Of a DNA stretch of 64,000 bases, positions 21,225 to 32,735 are shown piece after piece (the stretch's first letter is position 1; every line of letters starts with the position of its first letter). Origin of the DNA: Rhyacophila brunnea (Eukaryota; Arthropoda; Insecta; Trichoptera; Rhyacophilidae); the NCBI GenBank assembly GCA_022495005.1, contig JAGYXB010000020.1, positions 558,001 to 622,000 on the forward strand. The letters run 5' to 3'. The notes beneath the pieces are model-generated. The model was not told the origin of the DNA. It was given only the letters and a program-made list of their open reading frames with translations, and searched no databases. Both the position numbers and the translations under genes were made by a program.

Positions 21225-21355
21225 GATTTAATTGATTTTTAAAAACTAACCAGCACCATCTGCAAATTGTATTCTTAGTTCAATGGAAACAAATACGTGT
21301 GACTGACAAGGCCTAGTGTGCACTATTTATGTCGAATACACACCCAGTGATGTCC
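21225..21355. repeat. fragment of the CAGTGGCGAAG MITE family
   Basis: AAAACTAACCAGCACCATCT, GTTCAATGGAAACAAATACG and GTGCACTATTTATGTCGAAT belong to the right half of the family; the terminal CCACTG is lost. Confidence 0.5.
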
Positions 21356-21520
21356 CGTGTGGGTAGGAATATCATGTGTTGCTCAGGTGTGGCAAATGAT
21401 GTAACGATCGTTTTCGTTGAAGGCAGCGGTAGACGATACGGTCACTTCGTTAGAAAGTACCTACTGACATTTTAGTTATTTTTAAATCGCAAGGGGGCCT
21501 CCAACCTTATCACCGCATAC

Positions 21521-21949
21521 CATGGCCCCCACAAAGGGGGGGGTCACAGGGCTCTAGCCTGAGGGCCAGGGTTTTGGGGCGGGCCTGCGTGGCAGGTCGA
21601 CCCGATAAGTGAGATAAACACCCATCACAAATTTGGCCTAATGGGGAAAAAAACTCGCCTTTGGCGCTTCTTTATTTGTGGAGTCTTAACATTTTAAAAT
21701 GTCTAGTTGTGTGATGCAACTTTTGATTACTGTGTGTCGATATTCGACAACTCCATAATTCAAACGGATTTATTCAATACAAAATATCGCTGAAAATACA
21801 CCGAATACCCTTAATTTTACCTGAAACAACATGTACATTAACAATAAACATTCTGTAAAAAGTCCCACTGCCATTAACCCTAGCGATGGGTAGGGGGGGG
21901 CCGCTTAAGATCCTGGCCTGGGGGCCCGCTTCAAAATGTGGGGGCCATG
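21521..21949. mobile_element. hAT-like MITE, second copy
   Basis: Same ends as 20732-21180. The flanks CCGCATAC (21513-21520) and CCGCAGAC (21950-21957) match at seven of eight bases. Confidence 0.75.
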
Positions 21950-22047
21950 CCGCAGACCTCCGTGGATCTAAATGCTTTAGTCCTGAGTAGGTAATACGTA
22001 TTTTTTTAAGATTTCTGGTACATTAATTTGTCTGTTTAACAGTTTAA

Positions 22048-22092
22048 CCTAACCTAACCTAACCTAACCTAACCTAACCTAACCTAACCTAA
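22048..22092. repeat. short interstitial (AACCT)n array
   Basis: About nine AACCT units, the complement of the insect telomere repeat TTAGG. It is short, internal and not flanked by the foldback arms seen at the other three TTAGG-like sites. Confidence 0.85.
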
Positions 22093-22499
22093 TCTAACAT
22101 AACAACTCTGCACACAATTTGTTGATAATGTGTAAGTGTGTATTATACCACATATTACACATATTATTATATTAATATGCTTGGAATATGATATTTGGAA
22201 TTACAGCTATCTCAATACGTATAGCTTAGATCAGACAGGATCCGTCTGACACGTTACCTGCGGCGGTGACTGGGTGGTAAGTGAGGACAATAAGTATTCC
22301 GGAAAATTGTACGTATGCAGTTGGCCGTATTACGGCTCACGGCCATATAGTATTGAAATCAAATTCAAGTCTAAATAAAACTACGCAATAAAAAGAACCG
22401 GAATACAAACAGAAGAACCGAAAAAATATCATACAAAAAAAAATTAATGATTCAAAAGTTAGCAAAAAGGGTTAGCAAGTAGGTATTCGTAAGTATCAA

Positions 22500-23325
22500 T
22501 TCGAATCTATCAAATTTCTGATGATCTCTCTCTCTTCTTGGTCGTGCACTCATGGCTGAGGATTGTGACCACGTTTAAATTTCGCCATCCTTTGAGCGAC
22601 CAAGACTTTCCATCCTTCCCGATATTCCGCTTCTCTCAGGGCAGAATAGATGGTACCCCCCCCAGTCAGCGCTTTCACTTGGTCGCTCCATCACGCGCAG
22701 ACGCTCTTCCTCTGCTTCGCCTTCCCTGGAGGCTACTTAAAACTACCAGTCTCTCCAGGTTGTCCGGTCCGCGCCTGACAATATGTCCAAAAAATTGCAG
22801 AATTCTTCTCAGACATATCGTCGAGAGCCGTTCCTTTATCTTCAGTATCTGGATGATTGACTGGTTCGTCCTGTGCTCCGTCCAAGAAATACGAAGCATT
22901 CGGCGCCAACACCACATCTCAAAGGCATCAATTGCCTTCCGTTCTCTTGCCTTCAGGGTCCACGACTCGACTCCGTATAGAAATATCGAGAACACTAATG
23001 TTTGCACAAGCATCATTTTTGTGGCAATCGAAATTCCCCGATCCTTCCATGTAGTGGTAAGGCGTGTCATCGCACTTTTTGCAATCTGTGTGCGCCTTCT
23101 TATTTCCGCTTCGCATCCGCTCTTTCCACTGATGGTCGATCCAATATATACAAACTCGTTGACTGTTTCGAGGTTTTGGAGTGTACTTGGTGTTGGTAGA
23201 AGGTTAACCATTAACTTGGTCTTATTCCTATTAATAAGGAGGCCGTATTTGCGACTCTCTTCCTCTATCCGGTGTAGCAGCTCTGTGAGTTCTTTTTCAT
23301 CAGCAGCGATAATAATCTGATGATA
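22500..23325 (-). pseudogene. RTE-like LINE, 5'-truncated RT C-terminus
   Basis: Read on the - strand from about 23325: IIAADEKELTELLHRIEEES, then KYGLLINRNKTKLMV. The frame 23211-22675 follows with VNEFVYIGSTISGKSGCEAE, FLYGVESWTLKARERKAIDA and FEMWCWRRMLRISWTEHRTN. After a frame change near 22675 the end reads REAEYREGWK and GHNPQP before a stop at about 22552. This is the standard tail of RTE-like endonuclease-RT proteins. The catalytic YADD block is missing. Confidence 0.8.
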
Positions 23326-23609
23326 ATGACAACCTAATTATCAGATATTTGGTAGGAATCAGTATCAAATTATTGTTCTTATTGAATTTAATAAAATTGT
23401 AACTTACTGCCTGCAATTATTTACGAACAATGTGTCATTTTTTGATGTCAATGCTATAGAACTAACTTTTTTTACGGTACAACCGCTCACGGTGAACTAT
23501 GATACATTGAAATGTAATTCGAACAATTTACGTGTAACCTATGAAAGCATCACTCTTCTCACTCATCGGTAGCTTTCTCGCTGCCTCTATCTGCATAATT
23601 TTCGATATT

Positions 23610-23815
23610 TTATAGATAATAGAATACTTTTTGTCTATCATCCACTATGGCTTGGAATAGGCAGTGTTTAATTGAATTTTAAAAACTAACAAACACTATC
23701 TACACGTTGTAATCTTAGTTCAATGAAAACAAATACGTATGGCTGACAAAATTTAGTGTGCACTATTTATGTCGAATCTTAACATCCTAGCTCCACCCTT
23801 CGCCACTTATTTATA
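23610..23815. repeat. fragment of the CAGTGGCGAAG MITE family
   Basis: The right half is present: TTTTAAAAACTAACAAACAC, GTGCACTATTTATGTCG and CTCCACCCTTCGCCACT. A further piece lies at 24744-24800. Confidence 0.55.
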
Positions 23816-24180
23816 CTAACAAAGTTTGTATATTTTGTATCCCATTGAAATGGACAAAACCGGTCATAATTAATATTAAACTACATATTATTATGATATA
23901 CGTACGACACGTTGTGTAGGTATTATTTTAATTAATACACTGTATTTTCACCTAGAATTTACAGTAAACACAAACAAAAAAATAAATCTACAATTACTTC
24001 AACGATTTTCCAAAAAAAAAAAATTAATACAAATAAATGATGTAGTAATTATTATATTACAAAATGATGGTAAAATATTTTATAGAATGCCATTCATTCG
24101 TTATTTCCATTACAATAAATAATGTCATGTAGGTATTATGCAAATATACTTGCACATATCCATTGGTGATTAGACGATTA

Positions 24181-24715
24181 GGCCCGTTTCAGACGGGACA
24201 CCGGTGTCGCGCTCGTATATAATAAGGAGGTCTTTGTATTCGAATAAAGGGGCCATTGCATTATATTTATGAACGCCCCAGAGCTAATGAATCAACGCGT
24301 GTCCGGTACACTTTTTCGTCGGCCGCTACATTCTCAAGCCGCCGATACACTTGTTTATATTACCGCAGCCAGTTTTATGTTCTAGTTTATAACGCGGTTT
24401 ATAATTTCGGCACAGTTCGGTTATGAGGAATACAGCGGCAAACACATATTGAAAATAGCCGATATACTGGATTATTTGTTAGGTTAACTTAGGCTAACCA
24501 AACCTAACCTAACCTAACCTATACTAACCCAAACTAACAAATAATCCAGTATATCGGCTATTTTCAAAATGTGTTTGCCGCTGTATTCCTCATAACCTAA
24601 CTGTACCATGCGTTATTATTATTATTATACCCATGAGCTCAGGGGCGTCCATAAACATAATACAAAGGCCCGTTTATTCGAATACAAAGGCCTTCTATCC
24701 CGTCTGACACGGGCT
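24181..24715. mobile_element. Harbinger-like (Tourist-type) MITE carrying a nested foldback MITE
   Basis: The ends GGCCCGTTTCAGACGGGACA and the complement of ...CCCGTCTGACACGGGCT are inverted. The flanks are TTA at 24178-24180 and 24716-24718, the 3-bp TWA target of PIF/Harbinger. A second family member at 32224-32565 lacks the insertion. Confidence 0.75.
24409..24607. repeat. foldback MITE with TTAGG-like core, nested
   Basis: Arms GGCACAGTTCGGTTATGAGG... and the inverse, each about 80 bp, surround an AACCTAACCT core. The arms carry AAAATAGCCGATATACTGGA. It interrupts the Harbinger-like MITE between ATAATTTC and ATGCGTTA. Confidence 0.8.
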
Positions 24716-24952
24716 TTAGAGTATCAATATTTGATTTACAAAGCTTAGTGTGCACTATTTATGTTAGATGTTAACAGCCTACCTACACCCTTCGCCACTG
24801 TAACTTGGCTATACGGAGCGATTGGTTTCATGGTCACGTTGTATACCCGTAATTTTGTCTTTTCCGTCTTTGTCGATTCTTTTGTGCGAAGAACGCTGCA
24901 TTTCCACTTTTCAGTCTGCTGAATGCATCTGCTGGCTGATGATGGGTTCATC

Positions 24953-25547
24953 TAGGGATTGCAACACCGGTATTTCAAAACCGGTATTCCAGTATTTATC
25001 AATACCGGAATTTTAGGTTTTAAGAAAGCACACTCGTTTACGTTTTTGATAATGACTTATAAGTTATGTGCTGTTAAAATGCAAATATATTGAGTGAATC
25101 CGACAGAGGTTTAAAAATAATAAAACAAATTTCTTCAAATATATTTTACAGATTATCATAATATTCTTTCGAAATAGAAAACATCCGTGACAAAAATATT
25201 CAATTATTCTATAATTATTGATGACTGTACAAGCGTTAAATTTAAGAAGCTTTTCCTGCAGCCGGACATTTTTGCATTTGATGAACTTTTGAGGACTTTA
25301 GTTAAAATTATCAATATATTCATTTTTTTTGTAAAAAATCACTAGTTCTACCATTATTATGATCAATACTATATTTTTAAATGTCAACATAATAAATGTA
25401 GGTTTTTGCTATAAAATAATATTTCAATAGCTATATTTATTGATAATCACCTAGTTCTGTTTTTTTTACTTTTTAAGAAATACCGGTATTCAATAAGAAA
25501 TACCGAGAAACCGGTATTGAAATGTTCATTCGGTATTGCAATCCTTA
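24953..25547. mobile_element. hAT-like element, TAGGGATTGCAA ends, TSD GGTTCATC
   Basis: Starts TAGGGATTGCAACACCGG and ends CGGTATTGCAATCCTTA. Exact 8-bp duplications GGTTCATC lie at 24945-24952 and 25548-25555. ACCGGTATT motifs repeat near both ends. No coding frame was found. Confidence 0.8.
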
Positions 25548-25559
25548 GGTTCATCTCGT

Positions 25560-26040
25560 TCTTTTGAGAGATGCTGGTTCCCAAATAGGTACTATCAAAA
25601 TGTTTCCTGTCCATTCTTTCTCAACACTTCTTACTTACAATACTTGGTCATCTGATTAGTTCACTTAGTCAGCTCTTGATCACTTCAGATTTATTCGTTT
25701 CGCCGCATCCTCCAGAGGAGTGAAAATATCGCGTAGGTATATGTGGATAATAGTATAGGTACAATACAGTAATGATTCTGATAAAATGAAAGAAAAAGTA
25801 TAATATTTGAATGATTTTATTAATATATTTCTACAATTTTAAGTGGGACATCAAAATGTAATATTATTTTATTGATTCTGCATCTTGCCCGGATGAGATC
25901 CTTTCTTAGCAGCGTGTCCGGAAATTAGTACGTATGCAGTTCGCCGTATCACACTTCACCGTGAAATATTTAATGCATTAAAGACCGTCCAACCTCTTTG
26001 GGTCGTAGAGTACTGACATACAACGCATGTCTAAACAAAA
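25560..26040. other. stretch without a recognised gene
   Basis: AT-rich DNA with no frame that resembles a known protein and no clear repeat, apart from a block near 25915-25935 also seen at 22300-22320. Confidence 0.4.
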
Positions 26041-26059
26041 CACGGTTCTTGTCAGTTTA

Positions 26060-26145
26060 CACTTCACAGGAAGCCAGCAGCAAACAAATTTTGAAAATAG
26101 CCGATAGACTGGATTATTTGTTAGGTTAAGTTAGATTAGGTTTTC
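26060..26145. repeat. left-arm fragment of the TTAGG-core foldback family
   Basis: TTTTGAAAATAGCCGATAGA followed by CTGGATTATTTGTTAGGTTA matches the inner left arm. The right arm is absent. Confidence 0.6.
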
Positions 26146-26864
26146 ATTCCTGAATTCACGAAGTTTGCTAAAATCAGCTATGAAAATTGAATCAATGTTC
26201 ATATCGAATCTAATAAAATTGAAGACGGTATAGTATATCGTCGGTGTTTTGTAAAAAGGGCAAATCAACCATTTTGGCGAAATCGAGATTTTAATGAAAA
26301 TACAATATGTACCCCACTAGCTTTGTTGTGTAAAAACGGCGAATTTGTATCTCTACAGGAAAATACTTAAAAACGATAATCGACTAAAATTAAATTAAAA
26401 GGCCGAATGTGACATATTAGGCCTTTTAAAATATTATATAATAATGCCTATTATAATGACAGTATTCTTTCTAAGCTTTATTATAAACTTGTTAGATATT
26501 TATGAAATCATCCACAGGTAATAAACAAATAAATGTCAAAAGTTAAGAATCCTCCTCCTGTAAAATAGCATTTTGGTTAATTCGCCCTTTTTACAAAACA
26601 CCGACGATATGGCCATCTCTTTCCGATAAGAAAGCTCACGGCGAACTGTGCCACGGTGAAATGTTTTACGTACAATTTACATATTGTAACCACTTAGCAG
26701 ATACAGCCTGAAAAAGATAAAAACATGCCAAGTGAAAAACGTATTTGTTAATAAGGAATAAGGTGATGAAATGAAAATGGAACGGCATGACGCTCGGCCG
26801 GTATAATAATATAACCGATGGAAAAAATACATATACAGTGGCACCCAATGTGCATAAAACGAGG

Positions 26865-27000
26865 GCGTCCTAAAACCCCACGGATCGACGAACTCGCCTA
26901 GACGGATGTACGATGCAGTGAAGAAAGGTACCGATACAAGTGGATGGAGCTACGGACCTCTTCATCCACCAGTGGATACACCTCGGCTGATAACGATGTT
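26865..27000 (+). pseudogene. possible retroelement C-terminal remnant
   Basis: The frame reads KRGRPKTPRIDELA, then after a stop ERYRYKWMELRTSSSTSGYT. GRPKxRxIDE is common at LINE ORF ends. Weak, fragmentary likeness only. Confidence 0.25.
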
Positions 27001-27012
27001 GGTAATATAATA

Positions 27013-27500
27013 ATTATAAGATAAAAAGAACTTTTTATAAACCACGTTAACTACGTTAAATAAACTTGACAATTATACTATGTATTAATAAATACTTTTT
27101 TTGTACTTGATAGAAATACTGAATAAATATTATAGAATACTGAAATGTCATTTTGACACTTCATATTGATTTCCATAGTAACGCACGTATATATTATTAA
27201 TTTAGTTGCTAGGACACCCTTAGCAACCAATAATAGTGTTTTACTTTTTACGATTTTTTTTCCGAAATAACTTTCCATACAAAACAGAATTAACTGGAAA
27301 TGAATTCAACTCTGCTTAAAGATGGCTAAAAGTATTAAAAGAATGCATTGTCATCGTGTTCTGGGACAAATAAAAGTTTCAAATGTCCAGCTAGTCGGGA
27401 AGTTAAAAATCGATTGCAAGATTTGTATTGGACAAACAAAGAAAAATTTGTACTGGACAAACAAGAATACGAGCTAATAAAAACGTGAACATGCGAGAAA
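27013..27500 (-). repeat. about 480-bp interspersed repeat, copy 1
   Basis: Inverse of the copies at 39610, 49008 and 53003. It contains ATAAAAAGAACTTTTTATA, CATTTTGACACTTCATATTG, TTCCATACAAAACAGAATTA and GAATACGAGCTAATAAAAACG. Confidence 0.7.
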
Positions 27501-27539
27501 TATATTATAACCAATAGAAAAAATATTTTTGAAAAAATT

Positions 27540-27615
27540 AAGACACCCCGCAGGAATCGAACCTGCATCTCTCGGGTACCGCGCTCACGCACATTGACCA
27601 CAATGCTAAAGGAGT
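27540..27615 (-). ncRNA. tRNA-like sequence, probably tRNA-derived
   Basis: Read on the - strand it has an A-box-like block (GTGGTCAATGTGCG) and a perfect T-arm GCAGGTTCGATTCCTGC with B box. A convincing cloverleaf with paired acceptor and anticodon stems was not obtained, so it may be a SINE head or a dead tRNA. Confidence 0.4.
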
Positions 27616-28560
27616 CATACTTAATTATGACAAATTTTAACTAATGGCTTTTAATACTCACTGAAAGGGTTTCTAAATTGAATTACTATTTTGGCTATCG
27701 TATGTTCAATTATTATTATAATGTTTGAAAAATTCATAGTTCTATTGTATTTCTTTGATGTGACGAGAGAGGGGTGGATAAAATTACTCCACGATGTCAT
27801 GGTTTTACATAATAGGTGTCTAATAACAAAAACTGATAAGACCACAATTCTATATTAGTGGGAAATTACGTTTTTGTGCGACAGACGTGACTAGTTGATT
27901 TTAATTTTTTTTTCTATTCTATTTTATTTTCAAATTAGAAGATTATGTATAATATTTCAATTAGCTTATTAACCTATATTTGCAATACAGCCATGAAAAA
28001 TAAAATCAGACGTGTCAACGTCAAATAATTATTATATCACTTAAAATTATCGGTGTTATCAAACATTTTTTTTGTATGATTTCGGGGTATTTTAGACGTT
28101 TGTTATAGACGATTACACATTGTGTGAAATTGCACATTGAATAATATGGACATGTTATGTTTTGTCAAATTTTGGCTATTATGTGGACATATCGGTTTTC
28201 ATTATTAGACGCTTCTAAATAATAACACGTCATAATAATGACGTGTGAAATAAAAATTTAATACCAATAAGTATTATAGAATCTTTAATCATAATATCTG
28301 TAGTAAGATGACAAAATATTATGTTATGTCCATTATCCCTCATCTCAATGAGATCTACAAGATACCAAATTATGTCTAGGTCTTATAGGTTGGGAGAAAT
28401 AAGCTGTGTCAATATGTGATATGTCCATTGCTCAAATGTCTATCGAAGTTTAAAATTGTTCTCCTGAACAATTTAGAAAAAAAACGGACATACTTACGTG
28501 TTTTTCCATCTTACCACAGTTATTAAATATAGACAGGTATAACAACACTATTTAAGAAAT

Positions 28561-29352
28561 TTAATACTTCTTACCAGAGGTGACGCACCCACAGGATGAT
28601 TGCATGGGGGCGCTGATGATTTGGGGGGGCTGCTGGTAAATAATTTGTGCTTGTGGTTGCTGATAGACGACTGGTTGTGGTTGTTGGTACACGACTGGTT
28701 GTGGTTGTTGGTACACAATTGACTGTGGTTGTTCTAATATAACAGACTGTGGTTGTTCCAATACAACTGACTGTGGCTGTTCCATCACAATAGGCTGCGA
28801 TTGTTGATAGATGACCGATTGTACCGGTTCTGGCATGGTCTGTACTGACATGGTCTGCACTGGCATTGTCTGCACTGGCATTGTCTGAACTGGCATTGTC
28901 TGCACTGGCATTGTCTGCATCGACATGGTCTGCACTGGCATTGTCTGCACTGGCATTGTCTGCACTGGCATTGTCTGCACTGGCATTGTCTGCATTGGCA
29001 TTGTCTGCATCGACATGGTCTGCACTGGCATTGTCTGCACTGGCATTGTCTGCATCGACATGGTCTGCACTGGCATTGTCTGCATCGACATGGTCTGCAC
29101 TGGCATTCTCTGCACCGCCATTTTACTGATGAGTGGTTGTGGAGGCATCCGTAACTGCAGGGGTGGACGAATAATCGGCATCAGGGGCTTCGGTTGGACG
29201 CAGTTTACGCCAACGCACATCGACCCGTAGGATTGTCGGCCGATACATTGGCTGTACCCTCGGTAATCCGTCGCCAGGCTGCATGGGATCTGCGCTGAAG
29301 CCTCATTTATGATCAAGGCTGTAAATAAAAGGAATACTACGAAGGCCTTCAT
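28561..29352 (-). CDS. secreted Met/Pro/Gln-rich pentapeptide-repeat protein (paralogue 1)
   Basis: A 263-aa frame in one coding exon. Residues 1-20 are a clear signal peptide (MKAFVVFLLFTALIINEASA). An N-terminal Cys module follows (C24, C36, C46, C51). Residues 83-172 are about 18 pentads of the form M-(P/S)-(V/M)-Q-T. The next region is rich in VYQQPQP-type repeats, and the C-terminus holds a CGC pair (C254, C256) before GKKY. The ATG follows directly after CTTATTTCCAG, so a 5' untranslated exon is likely. The downstream paralogue at 40151-40917 shares the signal peptide and all four Cys. The function is not recognised; low-complexity secreted proteins of this build occur in saliva, cuticle, silk or eggshell. 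Open frames on the other strand are repeat shadows. Confidence 0.85.
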   Translation of the reverse strand: MKAFVVFLLFTALIINEASAQIPCSLATDYRGYSQCIGRQSYGSMCVGVNCVQPKPLMPIIRPPLQLRMPPQPLISKMAVQRMPVQTMSMQTMPVQTMSMQTMPVQTMPVQTMSMQTMPMQTMPVQTMPVQTMPVQTMPVQTMSMQTMPVQTMPVQTMPVQTMPVQTMSVQTMPEPVQSVIYQQSQPIVMEQPQSVVLEQPQSVILEQPQSIVYQQPQPVVYQQPQPVVYQQPQAQIIYQQPPQIISAPMQSSCGCVTSGKKY

Positions 29353-29365
29353 CTGGAAATAAGAG
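29352..29365 (-). promoter_or_regulatory. splice acceptor abutting the start codon
   Basis: On the - strand CTCTTATTTCCAG directly precedes ATG. The same placement occurs at 40917, suggesting a conserved intron in the 5' UTR. The upstream exon was not located. Confidence 0.5.
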
Positions 29366-29439
29366 TTAGTTTTTCATATTAGTATCAGTGATTATTTAGA
29401 ATAGTTATATTTTAACTTAGTGATTGTAGAGTGTGTACG

Positions 29440-29556
29440 GCGGAGCTGCGGGATGTTGGGATGACCTGGAACGACGCAAGAAGACTGGCTAGCGACAGGG
29501 ATTCTTGGAAGCGCCGCGTGGTGTCCATATGCTCCAAGGGGCGGATAGGGCCGTAG
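29440..29556 (+). pseudogene. LINE ORF C-terminal remnant
   Basis: The frame reads ELRDVGMTWNDARRLASDRD, then SWKRRVVSICSKGRIGP and a stop. GxTWxxARRLAxDRxxWKRxV is the usual end of a LINE ORF2. It lies just upstream of the secreted-protein gene, opposite in direction, with nothing upstream to make a full ORF. Confidence 0.55.
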
Positions 29557-29559
29557 AAT

Positions 29560-30985
29560 AGGAAAATTATTTACCCATTGGAGACAGTTAATTTTTGAGT
29601 ATCACCTTAGACAATAGATACAGAAGTATCACTTAAAATTCACACTGATTACTAAAATTAATATTATTCATTTATTTCAAATAAATCCTTTAAATATGTG
29701 TAGGTATTGAATTCTTCGTTAGTTTTGTGTATCAGTGGAATCAAGAAAACATGTCAAATATAGGTTTTTGTGTTGTTTTAGCTTTTTTTTTATACAAAAT
29801 GACAAAGGTAAAAAGTCTATGATAGAATTAAATGACAAAATAACGATATACTAAAACTGGAGCTAAATATAATACTCTTCAAGATATTTATAGGATGGAG
29901 GGCCGTTATATGTTTTTTACTCACTCAAAAACCTCGTACCTACCAAACTGGTCATTATTTTGACATAACACATTTTAAATAAAAATAGATTTTATAACTC
30001 TAATAATTATTTAAAAATATATGGGACTTTGTATAACTAACACAATAAAATGATGGCTATATATATTATTAAGTAACTTCAACTTTAAAAAAAATCAAAA
30101 TATGATTAAAATTATTTGATTTTCACCATGTCCTGCGCCCTGTAACAGCGGCGCCAAACTGGCGCCGATTGTCTACAATTATTCAGTTTTTCAATATATC
30201 AAATAATAATAAAACAGTGACCTAGTTAGCTTTTAGTTATTTAAAAATGTAGTGTTATGAATAATAAAACATTATATTTATAGACGTATTTTATGATTAT
30301 CTACTTAACAAGCATATTACATAAGAATATACTAAAATTAAAATACAGCAATACAGTACTCACTAATCACATTACCAAATATATTGTGTCACATTTTATT
30401 GATTAAAATTATCAATATTTGGAATTAAATTATATTTATTATAAATCAATACTTTTCTATTTTTCTTGTGTAGTTATGTAGTTACATACGTGCTAATTTT
30501 ATTCAACTTTGTAAAATATCTTTACTGACCTTATCTTGCTGATATCGACTTGGCGACTTCAATTAAAATGTAACAAATCTTTATTTCATTTTATATTATA
30601 TATTTCCAAAAAAATATTATGTAACCACTTATCTTTTTTTCAATAATTCATTGATTATAAAATATGTTTTTCAGTGTCAAATCAGTGACGTAGGTACACG
30701 AGCATTGTCTAAATGACATCTAGTACAAAATTAGTAACTAAATATTCAGAAATACAATAAAAATATTATCATTGCCATCATTTACTTGTAATATTAAAAA
30801 TATAGAGCATTGTTAATCAAACTTTCATCTGTGGGTGGTCGGTTTTAATTTATATTCCAATGTTACCATTATTGACTGGGACTAGACCGTGTTTTTTATG
30901 GATATAATGGAATGGGTATTAAAAATGTCAATTTATTGAATTAAAATAAATAATTAAAATAAAAAAAATATAATAAATATAAATG
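29560..30985. other. AT-rich stretch without a recognised gene
   Basis: No protein-like frame, tRNA or clear repeat family was recognised. The upstream exon and promoter of the gene at 28561-29352 probably fall here or further right. Confidence 0.4.
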
Positions 30986-30994
30986 AAAGAAAAT

Positions 30995-31512
30995 ACAAGA
31001 TCCGACATAAATAGTGCATACTAAACATTGTAAGTCATACGTATTTGTTTTCATTGAACTAAGACTACAATTATTTGCAGATACCTACTAAGCGTTGGTT
31101 AGTATTTAAAATTCAATTAAACCCTGCCTAAACCATAAATTATCTAAAATTATGCCATTAAATGATACATAATTTTGGATATTTTATGGATAGAAGATTT
31201 TTTTAATCTATTATGATTTAGTTTGATTTGTTATGACTACAATGTTTTGTTTTCTTAAATAAATATGTATTCTATTTAACGAAAACAAATAAATTGTGCA
31301 AATTGTGCACTATTTTCGTCGGATCGCCAATAGCATACCAAAACTATTATAGTTTAGTTTAGACAGGGTTTCATTGAATTTTAAACACCTTACCAGCACA
31401 ATCTGCAAATTGTAGTCTTGGTTCAATGAAAACAAATACGTATGACTGACAAAGCTTAGTATGCACTATTTATGTCGAATCTTAACAGCCTACCGCCACC
31501 CTTCGCTACCAA
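30995..31512. mobile_element. CAGTGGCGAAG-family MITE, eroded ends
   Basis: From ATCCGACATAAATAGTGCAT to GCCTACCGCCACCCTTCG. The two halves are inverted versions of one another over more than 100 bp, as at 38580-39106. The outer CAGTGG is lost on the left and mutated on the right. Confidence 0.6.
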
Positions 31513-31964
31513 TATTGAGTATTGTTATTCTGCCTCATTATTTGCTTCATGAAAAAAACCGCCACTGAATTTATTGTTATTGTTATTGTCATAATTTATT
31601 TTATTTTTTAAAACTAACAGATTTTGTAAATGTTTATTTATCATTTAGCAATAAAATAACAGAAATAACGATTTTCTTACTTTGGTTAGCGATATAATTT
31701 TAAAGATTTTGTGCGTATTTTTTAATATTATATTTATCTTCTCTTCCTGGTCGTTGACTTCTAGCTAAGTATCGTGATCACCTTGAAATAACATTACCAA
31801 CAAAATTAATTTAATTAATGTATATAAATTCAATTTTTGATAATGTATGTAAAATGTTAAATGATCATATTTATCTCGTAAATTAAACCACACAAAATTC
31901 TTAAAATACTTGCATTGATCCTAAGTTTTTTGAATGAACCTTTAGTAAAAATGCACTGTAGAGT

Positions 31965-32100
31965 AGTGATTCCAATCCCGGGATCTCGAACTATTTTCGA
32001 TACCTATGAATCCCGGGATTAGTAAACATAGTCCGGAAACTTTATAAATTTTTATGGAAAATAAAATAAGAAAAAAATATAACAGAAAGAATACTTTTAA
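31965..32100. repeat. ATTCCAATCCCGGGAT repeat, partner at 54236-54370
   Basis: Both copies contain GATTCCAATCCCGGGATC, CTATTTTCGATACCTATG and ATGGAAAATAAAATAA, probably one end of a hAT-type element. Confidence 0.5.
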
Positions 32101-32223
32101 AATAAATAAATAAATAAAAAAAAAAGAAAATTTTTATAATATTTTCAACCAGTGTGGACTCAATTTTATGCTTAAATTAGTATGAAGCCATAAAATATGA
32201 AATGTAATATGATGACACAATAA

Positions 32224-32565
32224 GGCCCGTTTCAGACGGGACACCGGTGTCGCGCTCGTATTAATAAAGGAAGCCTTTGTATTCGAATAAAAGGGCCTTT
32301 TTATTATGTTTATGAACGCCCCAGAGCTAATGTAGCTAACGCGTGTTTTGTACACTTTTCCGTCGGCCGCTACATTTTCAGCCCGCCGATATACTTGTTT
32401 TTATTACCGCAGCCAGTTTTATGTTCTAATTTATAACGCGAAATTATGCGTTGACTCATTAGCTCTGAGTCGTTCATAAAAATAATACAAAGGCCCTTTT
32501 ATTCAAATACAAAGGCCTCCTATATTATATCGACCGCGACACCGGTGTCCCGTCTGAAACGGGCC
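32224..32565. mobile_element. Harbinger-like MITE, TSD TAA
   Basis: Terminal repeats GGCCCGTTTCAGACGGGACA through CCGGTGTCGCG are inverted perfectly for about 30 bp at the right end. The flanks are TAA at 32221-32223 and 32566-32568. It lacks the foldback insertion seen in the copy at 24181. Confidence 0.8.
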
Positions 32566-32735
32566 TAACTATTGCCTAAAACACTGATGTTATTAATCTT
32601 AATGGACTTGCCATCAATAAAAGTTATACTAATTGACTATTCAAATAATGTTCAAATAATGTAATAATAACAATAACAGCTTAATTCAACACTCGATTCT
32701 ATTTTTAGTTTGTTTCTTTGATCCGATAATAGATA

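Noticed and set aside
22048..22092. (AACCT)n as a chromosome end
   Set aside because: Only about nine units, with ordinary sequence on both sides; it is interstitial.
22538..23320. 260-aa open frame on the + strand
   Set aside because: It is antisense to the clearly recognised LINE reverse-transcriptase fragment on the - strand.
28866..29230. Two open frames on the + strand (Leu/Ser/Ala-rich and Cys/Ile/Gly-rich)
   Set aside because: Both are shadows of the short repeats of the secreted protein gene on the - strand.
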